Origin: a bacterium 1xD42-87
Lineage (GTDB): Bacteria > Bacillota > Clostridia > Lachnospirales > Lachnospiraceae
Assembly (NCBI GenBank): GCA_003611805.1
Contig: RAYM01000029.1
Location: 1 to 64,000, forward strand
Reading direction: 5' to 3'
DNA: 64,000 nucleotides
Positions 34,605 to 43,863 of this stretch are shown piece after piece. Position numbers and translations under genes: made by a program. Under the pieces are notes generated by a model, which was not told the origin of the DNA, made no database searches, and saw only the letters and a list, made by a program, of their open reading frames with translations. The number at the start of each line of letters is the position of its first letter. Position 1 is the first letter of the stretch.

Positions 34605-35615
34605 ATGGACGCGTTTACAGTCAGTATAGATGTGCCGGTGGAGCACATGAGGAACCTTTTTGGGGAGTTTGATTCCCATATCAAAAGAATTGAGAATGAT
34701 TTGCATGTGATGATCGTGGACCGCGATGGCGCGGTCCGGATATCCGGGAAGCGGGATGCCGCGGACAGGGCGGCACGGATTGTGAAAGAACTTTTGGCAC
34801 TGTCAGAGAGAGGTGCGATTTTGGAGGAACAGAGCGTGGATTATGCCATTGAGCTTGGCAGGGAGCACAAGGAGGACATGCTGCTGGCAATGGACAGCGA
34901 CTGCATCTGCCATACCGTGAGCGGCAAACCGATTAAACCTAAGACGCTTGGGCAGAAACAGTATGTGGATGCCATGCGCGATCATATGATTGTTTTCGGG
35001 GTGGGACCCGCCGGTACGGGGAAAACCTATCTCGCGATGGCGATGGCGGTGACAGCCTTTAAGAATAACGAAGTCAGCCGCATCATTCTGACAAGACCCG
35101 CCATCGAGGCGGGAGAGAAGCTGGGTTTTCTTCCCGGCGACCTGCAGAGCAAGGTAGATCCTTACCTGCGCCCGCTTTACGACGCGCTTTACCAGATTAT
35201 GGGGGCGGAGAGCTTTGCGCGGAATATGGAAAAGGGGCTGATTGAGGTGGCGCCTCTTGCTTATATGCGCGGGCGGACTCTGGATAACGCCTATATCATT
35301 CTGGATGAGGCGCAGAATACCACACCGGCGCAGATGAAGATGTTTCTGACGAGAATCGGATTCGGCTCCAAGGTGGTGGTTACCGGGGACGCCTCCCAGA
35401 AGGACCTGGCGCCGGACATGAAATCCGGGCTGGATGTGGCGGTGAGAGTGCTCTCGAAAATAGACGATATTTCTTTCTGCAGCCTGAGCAGCAAGGATGT
35501 GGTCAGGCATCCGCTTGTGCAGAGGATCGTGAAAGCATACGACGATTACGAAGAAAAAGAGAAACGACGGAGTGGGCAAAAAACAGGAAACAGGAATTAC
35601 AGGCGTGGAAAATAA
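34605..35615 (+). CDS. phoH: PhoH-like ATPase
   Basis: 336-residue cytoplasmic P-loop ATPase related to helicases, with roles in RNA metabolism. An N-terminal KH-like segment (about 25-70) precedes the core. The Walker A is FGVGPAGTGKTYLAMAMAV, Walker B is AYIILDEAQNTTPAQMK, and TGDASQKDL resembles helicase motif III. Length and order (yqfC-yqfD-phoH-yqfF-ybeY) match other Firmicutes. The C-terminus is basic and overlaps the next gene by 44 bases. Confidence 0.95.
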   Translation: MDAFTVSIDVPVEHMRNLFGEFDSHIKRIENDLHVMIVDRDGAVRISGKRDAADRAARIVKELLALSERGAILEEQSVDYAIELGREHKEDMLLAMDSDCICHTVSGKPIKPKTLGQKQYVDAMRDHMIVFGVGPAGTGKTYLAMAMAVTAFKNNEVSRIILTRPAIEAGEKLGFLPGDLQSKVDPYLRPLYDALYQIMGAESFARNMEKGLIEVAPLAYMRGRTLDNAYIILDEAQNTTPAQMKMFLTRIGFGSKVVVTGDASQKDLAPDMKSGLDVAVRVLSKIDDISFCSLSSKDVVRHPLVQRIVKAYDDYEEKEKRRSGQKTGNRNYRRGK

Positions 35616-36819
35616 TATTAATCTTGAGAAAAACAGTAATATCATAAAAAGAATCGTAGTGTTTATGTTCATGTTTGCCCTGTCGGGCGTGATTGCATGG
35701 CTCGGCAGCGTGCTTTATCACATCCAGACGGATATGATGATCCGGAATATCGTTATGGTCCTGACCGGGAGCGGAATCGTTATCTTCTCCTACGTGATGG
35801 GCGAGACCAGCGGCTTTTTTGTATACCGGAATGAAGGACGCTACGGGAGATTTGCCTTTATCTATCTGGTAAGTCTGACGGCGGCGGTGTTTCTGCCGTT
35901 TCTGCCGGTTACAGGCTGGTCGTTTCTGGTGTTGTTTGTACTGTTAAGCGTTTTCTCAAACAGTATGACGGGATTAGCCGCGGGGAGTCTCGGCCTGCTT
36001 CTTGCCGTGAATTTTGCGGGCTGTGACTACGCGATTTTCTGGCTCTATTTTATCAGCGGCATGGCGGGCATACTTGTGTTTGCCACATTGGATGAGGATT
36101 TCAGGGTGGGGATTCCGATGGTGATTTCCCTGCTGGTTCTTTCCCTCTGCCTGACGGCAAACGTAATTCTTTTTGCAAAGGAACAGCTTTCCATTGCCCA
36201 GTTTATGATACCGGGAATCAATCTGATGGTCTGCTGTATCCTGCTTCTGGTCAGTCTGAAAATGGTCAGTTCTATGGTAATTCACAGGTACCGTGACAGG
36301 TATATGGAGATCAATGATCCGGAGTGCCCGCTGCTGGTACAGCTCAAGGAACTTTCAAAGGAGGAGTATTATCACGCGATCCACACGGCATATCTGGGCG
36401 ATAAGGTCGCAAGGAGCCTTGGAATTGACGACGCGGCGGTGAAGGCGTGCGGGTATTATCACAGAATCGGTAAACTGACAGGAGAAAACACATGGGAAAA
36501 TGTGTCGGCAATCTGCGATAAGTACCATTTCCCGCCGAAGACAAAGCAGATACTGAAAGAGTACGTGGACCCGGACGCGAAAATTGTTTCCAAGGAGACG
36601 ATCGTCGTTCTGCTGGCGGACTGCATCGTGTCCTCCATCCTGTATCTGTTTGCGAAAGACCCAAAGGCGGAGCTGGATTATGAGCAGCTGATCGACACGG
36701 TATTCAAAAAGAAATTTGAGACGGACGAGCTCTGGGGAAATGAGATTTCCATAGGACAGATATGCGAAATGAAGAAAATATTTATCAAGGAGAAGCTATA
36801 TTATGACTTCTTACGTTGA
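35572..36819 (+). CDS. YqfF/PgpH-like membrane protein with degenerate HD domain
   Basis: 415-residue membrane protein at the position where yqfF (pgpH) sits in other Firmicutes. Six or seven hydrophobic segments (about 25-240) precede a cytoplasmic HD-like domain (about 255-410): YHAIHTAYLGDKVARSLG, then YYHRIGKL where PgpH proteins have YYHDIGK, then ILKEYVDPDAKIVSKE. The metal-binding Asp of the HD pair is Arg here, and the large extracellular domain of full PgpH (about 700 residues) is missing. It may have lost c-di-AMP phosphodiesterase activity and kept a regulatory or structural role. GTG 35572 overlaps phoH; the end overlaps ybeY by 17 bases. Confidence 0.78.
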   Translation: MGKKQETGITGVENNINLEKNSNIIKRIVVFMFMFALSGVIAWLGSVLYHIQTDMMIRNIVMVLTGSGIVIFSYVMGETSGFFVYRNEGRYGRFAFIYLVSLTAAVFLPFLPVTGWSFLVLFVLLSVFSNSMTGLAAGSLGLLLAVNFAGCDYAIFWLYFISGMAGILVFATLDEDFRVGIPMVISLLVLSLCLTANVILFAKEQLSIAQFMIPGINLMVCCILLLVSLKMVSSMVIHRYRDRYMEINDPECPLLVQLKELSKEEYYHAIHTAYLGDKVARSLGIDDAAVKACGYYHRIGKLTGENTWENVSAICDKYHFPPKTKQILKEYVDPDAKIVSKETIVVLLADCIVSSILYLFAKDPKAELDYEQLIDTVFKKKFETDELWGNEISIGQICEMKKIFIKEKLYYDFLR

Positions 36820-37321
36820 AAATGAGACACAGCAGTCTTTTCCGTTTGATGCGAAGGCGCTGCTTGAACGTGTTGCGCAGGCTGTCCTGGACAGCGAAAA
36901 CTGCCCCTATGAGGCGTCAGTGAATCTTCTTCTGACAGACGGCGAGGGCATTCGGGAGTACAACAAAAATTACCGGAATATCGACGCGGAGACGGACGTG
37001 CTTTCTTTTCCTAATCTGGAGTTTGAAGTGCCGGGGGATTTTTCCGGCGCAGAGGAGAGCGGGGCGGACTGCTTTGACCCGGACAGCGGGGAACTGGTTC
37101 TTGGAGATATTATCCTGAATACAGCGCGGGTGAAGGAACAGGCGGAAGAGTACGGGCACAGTGAGCTCAGGGAGTTTGCCTTTCTTCTGGCGCACAGCCT
37201 GTACCATCTGTGCGGCTATGACCATATGGAGCCGGAAGAGGCGGCGCTGATGGAGGAAAAACAGGAGTGTGTACTGCAGAGCCTTTCTATTACAAGAGAA
37301 CAGAGTGAGAAGTACTTCTAA
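36803..37321 (+). CDS. ybeY: Endoribonuclease YbeY
   Basis: 172-residue zinc-dependent RNase involved in 16S rRNA 3'-end maturation and ribosome quality control. The start of the core is SVNLLLTDGEGIREYNKNYRNIDAETDVLSFP. The zinc site is HSLYHLCGYDH (three histidines), a variant of the HGxLHLxGYDH motif. The gene overlaps the HD protein upstream. Its last codons (SEKYF and stop) are identical in sequence to the left arm of the double-hairpin repeat, so the 3' end was probably shaped by repeat insertion. Confidence 0.92.
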   Translation: MTSYVENETQQSFPFDAKALLERVAQAVLDSENCPYEASVNLLLTDGEGIREYNKNYRNIDAETDVLSFPNLEFEVPGDFSGAEESGADCFDPDSGELVLGDIILNTARVKEQAEEYGHSELREFAFLLAHSLYHLCGYDHMEPEEAALMEEKQECVLQSLSITREQSEKYF

Positions 37322-37323
37322 AG
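37305..37323 (+). repeat. Truncated copy D of the double-hairpin repeat, inside the ybeY 3' end
   Basis: GTGAGAAGTACTTCTAAAG matches the left arm of copy B (32884-32902) base for base. The right arm and second hairpin are missing, so this is a remnant, and it encodes the last residues and stop codon of ybeY. Confidence 0.7.
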
Positions 37324-37343
37324 CTCAGCAGCAGAGGATAACG

Positions 37344-38990
37344 ATGAATATACAGTGGATGGCTAAAAATCTGAAAAACAGAATCGTCCTCTCATCGGGG
37401 ATTATTTCTTATATGCTTCTTCTCCTTTGGCGGATTCCGCTTTCAAGAGTTATCGGGGATGAGGGAGTAGGACTCATGGCGCCGGCTTTTGAAATGTTTG
37501 TATTGACTACATTGGTCACATCTTACGGTATGTCGAACGCCATGGCTGGCATCATCCGCTACCGGGTCAAACGGGAACGGTATCGAAATGCGGGTAAAGT
37601 ATTTAAGACGGCTTTTGTCATGAACCTGTTTCTGGGCACGGTGATGGCGTTATTTCTGCTGTTCTTTTCCTCATGGACCGCGGAGACGATTGCCTTGGAG
37701 CGTCTGAGCCGCATGGCGGTGATGGCGGCGGCGCCCTCCGTGTTTTTTGCCTCGCTTATAGGGCTTTTCCGGGGTTATTTTAACGGTTACGGCATGGGTG
37801 TGCTGACAGCGCATTCTCAATATATCGAAAAGACTGCCATGTTTGTGGGTGCAATTCTCGGCGGCAGGGCGTTTTATGGCTACGGACAGAAGGTAGCGGC
37901 GCTTTTACAGGTTGAGGCGCACAGTTATGCTTATGGTGCGCTCGGCGCCATGTTGGGCGTTTTTATTTCGCAGGTGATTGCCGTGCTGCATCTGATTCTG
38001 GTTTATGTGATCTATGCGGGCGCTTTTAAAGGGAGACCGGGACAGGACAACAGCAGACGTGCCGAGACGCGTTTTGAGATACAGCGGATGCTCATCGTCA
38101 ATATGGTGCCGCTGGCGGCAGCCGCCGTATGCTCCAATCTGTTTATGCTCGCGGATCAGCGTTTTTTTAACCATTGCATGAATATGACGGAGCAGGGCAA
38201 TGTGCGCACTGCGCAGTGGGGTAGTTTCTATGGCAAGTTTGCGCCGCTTATCGGGATATGTGCAGCATTTTCCTGCCTGTTTGTACACGGGCTGACAGGG
38301 AAAATCTGCAGCGCCTATGAGAGGGAGGAATATCGCGGCATGCGTGAGCGCATGGGCAGGGCGGTACGAAACGCGTCTATCGTATCTTTTCCGGCGGCGA
38401 TTTATCTGGCTGTCCTCGGGAAACCATTTTCCACTTGCTGTTACGGGAGATCGACGGCGCAGTCCGCGGTATTGGCGGGATGGCTTTCAAAGGGGGCGGT
38501 TCTGGCGGCTTTATTTACCTTCTGCTTCCTGTTCGGACAGATCCTTTATAAACTGCGTATGACAAGGGAACTGTTTCTCACTTCCGCAGCTTCCCTAGCT
38601 GTGCATCTGGCTGCCGCCTATTTTATGACACAGCGCGGACATATGGGTGTGGACGGGCTGCTCTGCGCGCTGATATTATTTTTTGGCATCTATATAGTTC
38701 TGTCCTTTGTTTTTCTGAACAGACGTATAAAATACAGACCTGACTGGTTTGCGGGTGTTCTGTTTCCGCTCGGCGCCGCGGCGGTTTCAGGGCTGGTCGT
38801 GTATCTGTTAAACCTGCTGCTCTCCGGCGTTGCCGGAGCGGTCTTGTGCATTGTCATTTCCCTGCCTGTGGGGGTGTTTTTCCATATCCTGTTCCTTGTG
38901 ATCCTGCGGGTGATCGGGGAGACGGAACTGCAGGAGATGCCGCTTGGTTTCTTATTCATTATGCTTGGCAGAACGATAGGTGTTTTTTGA
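37344..38990 (+). CDS. SpoVB-like polysaccharide transporter (MATE/MurJ superfamily)
   Basis: 548-residue integral membrane protein with about 14 hydrophobic segments, of the stage V sporulation protein B / oligosaccharide flippase family. LLLWRIPLSRVIGDEGVGLMAPAF is the conserved first helix pair, and LIGLFRGYFNGYGMGVLTAHSQYIEK is a family hallmark. SpoVB is needed for spore cortex synthesis and may flip lipid-linked precursors; paralogues act in wall teichoic or capsule export. The start at ATG 37344 lies 22 bp after ybeY. Its place at the end of the sporulation block supports a cortex role but does not prove it. Confidence 0.85.
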   Translation: MNIQWMAKNLKNRIVLSSGIISYMLLLLWRIPLSRVIGDEGVGLMAPAFEMFVLTTLVTSYGMSNAMAGIIRYRVKRERYRNAGKVFKTAFVMNLFLGTVMALFLLFFSSWTAETIALERLSRMAVMAAAPSVFFASLIGLFRGYFNGYGMGVLTAHSQYIEKTAMFVGAILGGRAFYGYGQKVAALLQVEAHSYAYGALGAMLGVFISQVIAVLHLILVYVIYAGAFKGRPGQDNSRRAETRFEIQRMLIVNMVPLAAAAVCSNLFMLADQRFFNHCMNMTEQGNVRTAQWGSFYGKFAPLIGICAAFSCLFVHGLTGKICSAYEREEYRGMRERMGRAVRNASIVSFPAAIYLAVLGKPFSTCCYGRSTAQSAVLAGWLSKGAVLAALFTFCFLFGQILYKLRMTRELFLTSAASLAVHLAAAYFMTQRGHMGVDGLLCALILFFGIYIVLSFVFLNRRIKYRPDWFAGVLFPLGAAAVSGLVVYLLNLLLSGVAGAVLCIVISLPVGVFFHILFLVILRVIGETELQEMPLGFLFIMLGRTIGVF

Positions 38991-39062
38991 GACAGCTGTA
39001 TAAAAAAACAGAAATGGCTGATACTGATTACAGGAAATCCGACAAGAGAGGTTTAAAACGGA

Positions 39063-39803
39063 ATGAAACTTGTAAAACGTATCAGTCTTTTTATGACATT
39101 GTCTGTGATCATGCTTGGTCTTGGCGGCTGGGGTGCGCTGAAAGCGGAGGAATTTTTTTACCCGCACCGGTACAGGAACAGTTATGAACAGGCGGGGACG
39201 GGATCGGCGGACAGTCTGCGTCAGTCGGTATCGCAGCTTGCGGATGCCGTTTCCCAGTCTGCCCCGTTTTCACAGGATGAGCAGACCGGTACGGCGGTAA
39301 AAGAACAGGTTATTGACAGGGCGGCGGAGGAACCGGTGATCGAGGCGGCGGCAGCGCAGGAGCCCGTGGTGACGGCAGACACGCGGTATCTGCTGGAAAT
39401 GGTAAATTTGTCCGAGGGAACCGTGACGGAGAACGAGGAGACGATCCCTGTCATGTACATCGGTTTAAACAGGGAGGAACTGCTGGAGGCGCTGTCCGCC
39501 TATGAGGACAACCCGCCGCTTACAGAGCTGGAACAGGGGTTTGAGAGCATTGAACTGACCGCTTTTTCCAAAGACAGGGTGGCGGTCTGCAAATATTATA
39601 AAGAACAGGAGCCGCAGAAATTTTATCTGATGGTGGCGGATCATTTTATCGTGGTGTACGAGGAGGACAGAAGTACACTTTACATGAATACGGATATTTT
39701 GCTGGAACGGCTGCCGGACGCCCTGCAGAGAGAAATTATGGAGGGGAAGCTTGTGGCGAGCGAGGAGGAGCTGTATCTGTTTCTGGAATCGTATTCCAGC
39801 TAA
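39063..39803 (+). CDS. Secreted or membrane-anchored protein, BofC-like C-terminus possible
   Basis: 246-residue protein with an N-terminal signal or anchor helix (about 7-27: ISLFMTLSVIMLGLGGWGAL), a low-complexity Ser/Gln/Ala/Glu region (about 45-105) and a C-terminal domain (about 107-246). TRYLLEMVNLSEGTVTENEE, VMYIGLNREELLEALSAYE and LFLESYSS in the last part resemble the layout of BofC C-terminal domains, which inhibit the SpoIVB protease in sporulation. Similarity is weak by eye. Its location after spoVB fits a sporulation role. The ATG follows GAGAGG. Confidence 0.6.
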   Translation: MKLVKRISLFMTLSVIMLGLGGWGALKAEEFFYPHRYRNSYEQAGTGSADSLRQSVSQLADAVSQSAPFSQDEQTGTAVKEQVIDRAAEEPVIEAAAAQEPVVTADTRYLLEMVNLSEGTVTENEETIPVMYIGLNREELLEALSAYEDNPPLTELEQGFESIELTAFSKDRVAVCKYYKEQEPQKFYLMVADHFIVVYEEDRSTLYMNTDILLERLPDALQREIMEGKLVASEEELYLFLESYSS

Positions 39804-39851
39804 ACGCGATAAGCGGCATTATCTGCATAGAGTCTGAAAGGAATAAACGCT

Positions 39852-41084
39852 ATGGAAAGACAGGTTGCAGTCATAGGCGGGGGCGCGGCGGGCATGACGG
39901 CGGCGATTCAGGCGGCTGGTGAGGGCGCGGCGGTGACGGTCTATGAGAGAAACGACAGGGTTGGGAAAAAAATTCTGTCCACGGGAAACGGCAGATGTAA
40001 TTTTTCCAATGAGGCGATGGGGGCGGAATTTTACCATGGAAGCGGCAAGGCACTGGCGGACGGTGTGCTTTCTGCGTTCGGGGTGGCGCAGACGAAAGAT
40101 TTTTTTTCGTCCCTCGGTATGCGGATCAGGGAGCGGGACGGTTATCTGTATCCGGCGAGCGATCAGGCGTCCACGGTGCTCGATCTGCTGCGCTACGAGC
40201 TTGACAGGCGGCAGATAGCGGTACATACGGAGGCGGCGGTTCAGACGCTCTCTTTTGAACAGGGAAGAAACCAGTTTTGGACCGGGTGCCATGGGAAAGA
40301 GGCATATTATGATGCGGTCATTCTCTGCTGCGGCGGCAAAGCAGCGCCGAATACCGGTTCCGACGGGAGCGGCTTCCGGCTGGCCAAGCGGTTCGGACAC
40401 CGAATTGTCAGACCCGTGCCCGCTCTTGCCGCGCTTGTCTGTAAGGAGCCGTTTTATAAACAGGTGACGGGGGTGCGCTGCGACGCGGAGCTTACCCTGC
40501 TGGCTGCCGGAAAGGAGGCGGGCAGGGAGCGGGGCGAACTGCAGCTTACGGATTACGGGCTTTCCGGCATACCGGCGTTTCAGATCTGCAGGACTGCCGG
40601 CTACGCGCTGCTTGATAAAAAGCCTGTCACGGTGCGGGTGTCTTTTCTTCCCGACTTTGACGAGGGGGCTTGCAGCGCATTTTTCCGGCAACGGCTTGCG
40701 GCGCACGGTGAGGATGAGATGGATGTGTTCCTGACCGGAATAGTCAACAAGAAAATCAACCGTCTGCTTATGAAATTGTCGGGCATTCGGGAGTCCGAGC
40801 GGGCAAAAGATGTCCCTGCGGCGGCATTTGAACGGCTGCAGAAAATGTATCTCGGTCTGGAGACGGCAGTTGTGGGGACGAACGGTTTCGACAGGGCGCA
40901 GGTGTGCGCAGGAGGCGTGGACTGCGGCGAAGTGACGGAACATCTCATGTCGAAAAAACAGCCGGGGCTCTATTTTGCAGGAGAAATTCTGGATATCGAT
41001 GGGCTGTGCGGCGGCTATAACCTGCAGTGGGCGTGGAGCAGCGGGACGGTTGCCGGGAAGGCGGCGGCAGGGGATGTCAGATAA
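39852..41084 (+). CDS. HI0933-like FAD-dependent oxidoreductase
   Basis: 410-residue flavoprotein of the HI0933/YhiN family (aminoacetone oxidase-like annotation in databases). The FAD-binding loop VAVIGGGAAGMTAAIQAAGEG is at residues 5-25, VGKKILSTGNGRCNFSNE is the family signature, and a second FAD motif is GTNGFDRAQVCAGGVDCGEV with GLYFAGEILDIDGLCGGYNLQWAWSSG at the C-terminus. The physiological substrate is unknown. It is followed 29 bp later by a second flavoprotein, the pair apparently in one operon. Confidence 0.9.
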   Translation: MERQVAVIGGGAAGMTAAIQAAGEGAAVTVYERNDRVGKKILSTGNGRCNFSNEAMGAEFYHGSGKALADGVLSAFGVAQTKDFFSSLGMRIRERDGYLYPASDQASTVLDLLRYELDRRQIAVHTEAAVQTLSFEQGRNQFWTGCHGKEAYYDAVILCCGGKAAPNTGSDGSGFRLAKRFGHRIVRPVPALAALVCKEPFYKQVTGVRCDAELTLLAAGKEAGRERGELQLTDYGLSGIPAFQICRTAGYALLDKKPVTVRVSFLPDFDEGACSAFFRQRLAAHGEDEMDVFLTGIVNKKINRLLMKLSGIRESERAKDVPAAAFERLQKMYLGLETAVVGTNGFDRAQVCAGGVDCGEVTEHLMSKKQPGLYFAGEILDIDGLCGGYNLQWAWSSGTVAGKAAAGDVR

Positions 41085-41112
41085 GCTTGGCATCGCGGAA
41101 ACGGAGAAAACT

Positions 41113-42867
41113 ATGATTCGGATACAACAGATCAAACTGGCGGCGGACTGTGAGGACGAGCAGGCGGCGCTTCTCAAAAAGGCGGCAAAGCAGCTGCGGA
41201 CAGGACCTTCCGCTATCCAATCCCTTTCCATTGTGAAGAAATCTCTGGACGCCAGAAAGAAGCCGGAAATATATGCGGTTTATACGGTGGATGTGAAGGT
41301 GTCGGACGAACGGGCGGTTTTTCAGAAAATCAGGGGAAAGAGCGGGCAGATACAGCTGGTGGAGGAGAAGCCGTATCGGTTTCCGACACCGAAGGTTATG
41401 CAAAAACCAACGCCCGTTGACAGACCGGTGATTGTTGGGACAGGACCGGCGGGGCTTTTCTGCGGGTATATGCTTGCGAAGGCGGGCTTTCGCCCGCTGC
41501 TGTTGGAACGGGGCAGGGAAGTACATAAACGCCGGGAAGATGTGGAGCGGTTCTGGCGGGATGGCGTTCTGGATCCCGGCTCCAACGTGCAGTTTGGGGA
41601 AGGCGGCGCAGGTACATTCTCCGACGGAAAACTGACCACTACGGTCAAGGATCCGAAAGGACGGATGCAGGAGGTTTTGCGCATTTTCGTGGAAGCTGGG
41701 GCGCCGAAGGCGATTCTGTACGAGGCAAAACCGCATATCGGCACTGATATATTAATAAAGGTTGTAGAAAATCTGCGCAGACAGATTATAAAATGGGGCG
41801 GCGAGGTGCGGTTTGAGTCGCAGGTGACCGCGCTTCTTACGGAAGATGACCGGGCGGCGGAGGCTTCCATGCAGAGCCGCCGGATCACAGGCGTTGTGGC
41901 AAACGGGGAAGAGATACGAGGCGGCGCGGTCGTTCTGGCCATCGGTTACAGCGCGCGGGACACCTTCCAGATGCTCCACGGACTGCAGGTGCCCATGGAG
42001 GCAAAGGCTTTTGCGGTGGGGCTTCGCATGGAGCATCCCCGGGAGATGATCGACAGGCTGCAATATGGGGAATGCGGCATTTCCCTTCCGGCGGCGGCAT
42101 ACAAGGTGACGGCGCAGACCGCTTCCGGCAGGGGCGTCTATTCCTTCTGTATGTGCCCGGGCGGTTATGTGGTGAACGCCTCCTCGGAGTCTGGCAGAAC
42201 GGCGGTGAACGGAATGAGTTACAGCGGGCGGGACGGCGCAAACAGCAACAGCGCCATGATCGTCACCGTGTCGCCCGCGGATTATGGGACATACGGCGGT
42301 ACGGGACCCCTTGCGGGCATTGCGTTTCAGCGCCATCTGGAAGAGCGTGCCTACGAGATCGGGCAGGGCAGGGTGCCCGTGGAGCGTTATGGGGATTTTC
42401 GGGCGGCGGTCTGCGGCAGGCAAAACGAGGGCCGGCTGTTTCAGGCGCAAAGAGGTGAAAATGCCAGACGGCGTGTGCAAGAAAATGGCTTTTCATATAT
42501 GCCAGAACAGAGTATGCTATGCCGACGTTATCCCGGGTTCGTGCCCGCCATTAAGGGCGCATGGAATTTCGCCCCGGTTCACGAAATTCTGCCGGAATTC
42601 TTGAATCAGGCGCTTGTGGAAGGAATTGACCTAATTGGTCAAAAGATGCCCGGCTTTGCCGACGGGGATGCGTACCTCTCCGGCGTGGAGAGCAGGACAT
42701 CCTCCCCCATAAGGATTCTGCGGGACGAGACGGGGCAGTCCGCGCTTCAGGGGCTTTTCCCCTGCGGCGAGGGCGCGGGCTACGCGGGCGGCATCACATC
42801 GGCGGCGATGGACGGGATTCTGATTGCGGAGAAGGTTGCAATGCTTTATTCGGATGTGGTAAGATGA
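41113..42867 (+). CDS. FAD/NAD(P)-dependent oxidoreductase (uncharacterised family)
   Basis: 584-residue protein. The first 95 residues (KKAAKQLRTGPSAIQSLSIV, SLDARKKPEIYAVYTVDVKV) form a small N-terminal domain, followed by a Rossmann FAD site: VIVGTGPAGLFCGYMLAKAG. GSNVQFGEGGAGTFSDGKLTT is the family hallmark, and FPCGEGAGYAGGITSAAMDG ends the FAD fold. Homologues occur widely next to the HI0933-like protein in Clostridia; substrate unknown. I start at ATG 41113 (GGAGAA upstream), not the open frame to 40975, which lies in the preceding gene. Confidence 0.88.
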   Translation: MIRIQQIKLAADCEDEQAALLKKAAKQLRTGPSAIQSLSIVKKSLDARKKPEIYAVYTVDVKVSDERAVFQKIRGKSGQIQLVEEKPYRFPTPKVMQKPTPVDRPVIVGTGPAGLFCGYMLAKAGFRPLLLERGREVHKRREDVERFWRDGVLDPGSNVQFGEGGAGTFSDGKLTTTVKDPKGRMQEVLRIFVEAGAPKAILYEAKPHIGTDILIKVVENLRRQIIKWGGEVRFESQVTALLTEDDRAAEASMQSRRITGVVANGEEIRGGAVVLAIGYSARDTFQMLHGLQVPMEAKAFAVGLRMEHPREMIDRLQYGECGISLPAAAYKVTAQTASGRGVYSFCMCPGGYVVNASSESGRTAVNGMSYSGRDGANSNSAMIVTVSPADYGTYGGTGPLAGIAFQRHLEERAYEIGQGRVPVERYGDFRAAVCGRQNEGRLFQAQRGENARRRVQENGFSYMPEQSMLCRRYPGFVPAIKGAWNFAPVHEILPEFLNQALVEGIDLIGQKMPGFADGDAYLSGVESRTSSPIRILRDETGQSALQGLFPCGEGAGYAGGITSAAMDGILIAEKVAMLYSDVVR

Positions 42868-42969
42868 CTAAAGATTTTATAATGAAATACATAAATCGGA
42901 ACATAGGAAGCCGATAGAAAACAGCTTAAACAAAGGGAATACTTTTCCGAAAAGGGAGAAAATATAAGG

Positions 42970-43839
42970 ATGAAGGCAAAAATGACTGACAGAAAAGCCC
43001 TGATGGCAGATAAAAAACGAATTGTGATAAAGATCGGCTCCTCCTCCTTGCAGCACAAGGAGACAGGGGACTTGGACTACACGAAGCTGGACGTGCTGGT
43101 GCGGGAGCTCTGCAACCTGAGAAACATGGGGAAGGATGTGGTGCTTGTCACTTCCGGCGCGATTGCCGTGGGGGAGAAAGCGATCCTGCCAAACCGTGAG
43201 GAGGACAATCCCATCGCCGTGAAACAGGCGTGCGCCGCGGTGGGACAGGCACGGCTGATGATGATTTACCAGAAGATTTTCGCGGAGTACAACCAGGTGG
43301 CGGCGCAGATCCTGATGACGAAAAACACGATCGTGGATAATCTGAACCGCTACAATGCCCGGAATACGTTCGCGGAATTGTTTAAGCTGGGCGTGATTCC
43401 GATCGTGAACGAGAACGATACGATAGCCACCTACGAGATCGAGATCGGCGACAACGATACGCTGTCGGCGATCGTCGCCTCGCTGGTGGAGGCGGACGCG
43501 CTCCTTCTGCTGTCGGACATCGACGGACTCTACACAGACGATCCCCGCACCAATCCCGACGTAAAATATATCGAGGTGGTGGAGGAACTGACGGACGAGT
43601 TGATGAACATGGGCAAGGCGTCCACCGGGAGCAGCGTGGGCACCGGCGGCATGACCACCAAGCTGCAGGCGGCAAAAATTGCTAGCAGCACCGGGGTGGA
43701 TATGGTGATCGCCAACAGTAAGGATATCAAAGTGATCCATCGAATTTTGAGCGGGCAGAATATCGGGACACTGTTTTTGGCGCATAAGGACGAGACGTTT
43801 GACCTGCCTCTTTATGTGCAGCAGATGCACATGCATTAA
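42970..43839 (+). CDS. proB: Glutamate 5-kinase, short form
   Basis: 289-residue kinase making gamma-glutamyl phosphate, first step of proline synthesis. The amino acid kinase fold spans about 14-270: IVIKIGSSSLQ, VTSGAIAVGEKA, VPIVNENDT-type segment VIPIVNENDTIATYEIE, and STGSSVGTGGMTTKLQAAKIA. It lacks the C-terminal PUA domain of longer ProB enzymes, a known short form. An alternative start at 42982 is possible. The partner proA is four genes downstream, an unusual separation. Confidence 0.93.
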   Translation: MKAKMTDRKALMADKKRIVIKIGSSSLQHKETGDLDYTKLDVLVRELCNLRNMGKDVVLVTSGAIAVGEKAILPNREEDNPIAVKQACAAVGQARLMMIYQKIFAEYNQVAAQILMTKNTIVDNLNRYNARNTFAELFKLGVIPIVNENDTIATYEIEIGDNDTLSAIVASLVEADALLLLSDIDGLYTDDPRTNPDVKYIEVVEELTDELMNMGKASTGSSVGTGGMTTKLQAAKIASSTGVDMVIANSKDIKVIHRILSGQNIGTLFLAHKDETFDLPLYVQQMHMH

Positions 43840-43863
43840 AATTTTTCTTTCGGAGGAAACAAT

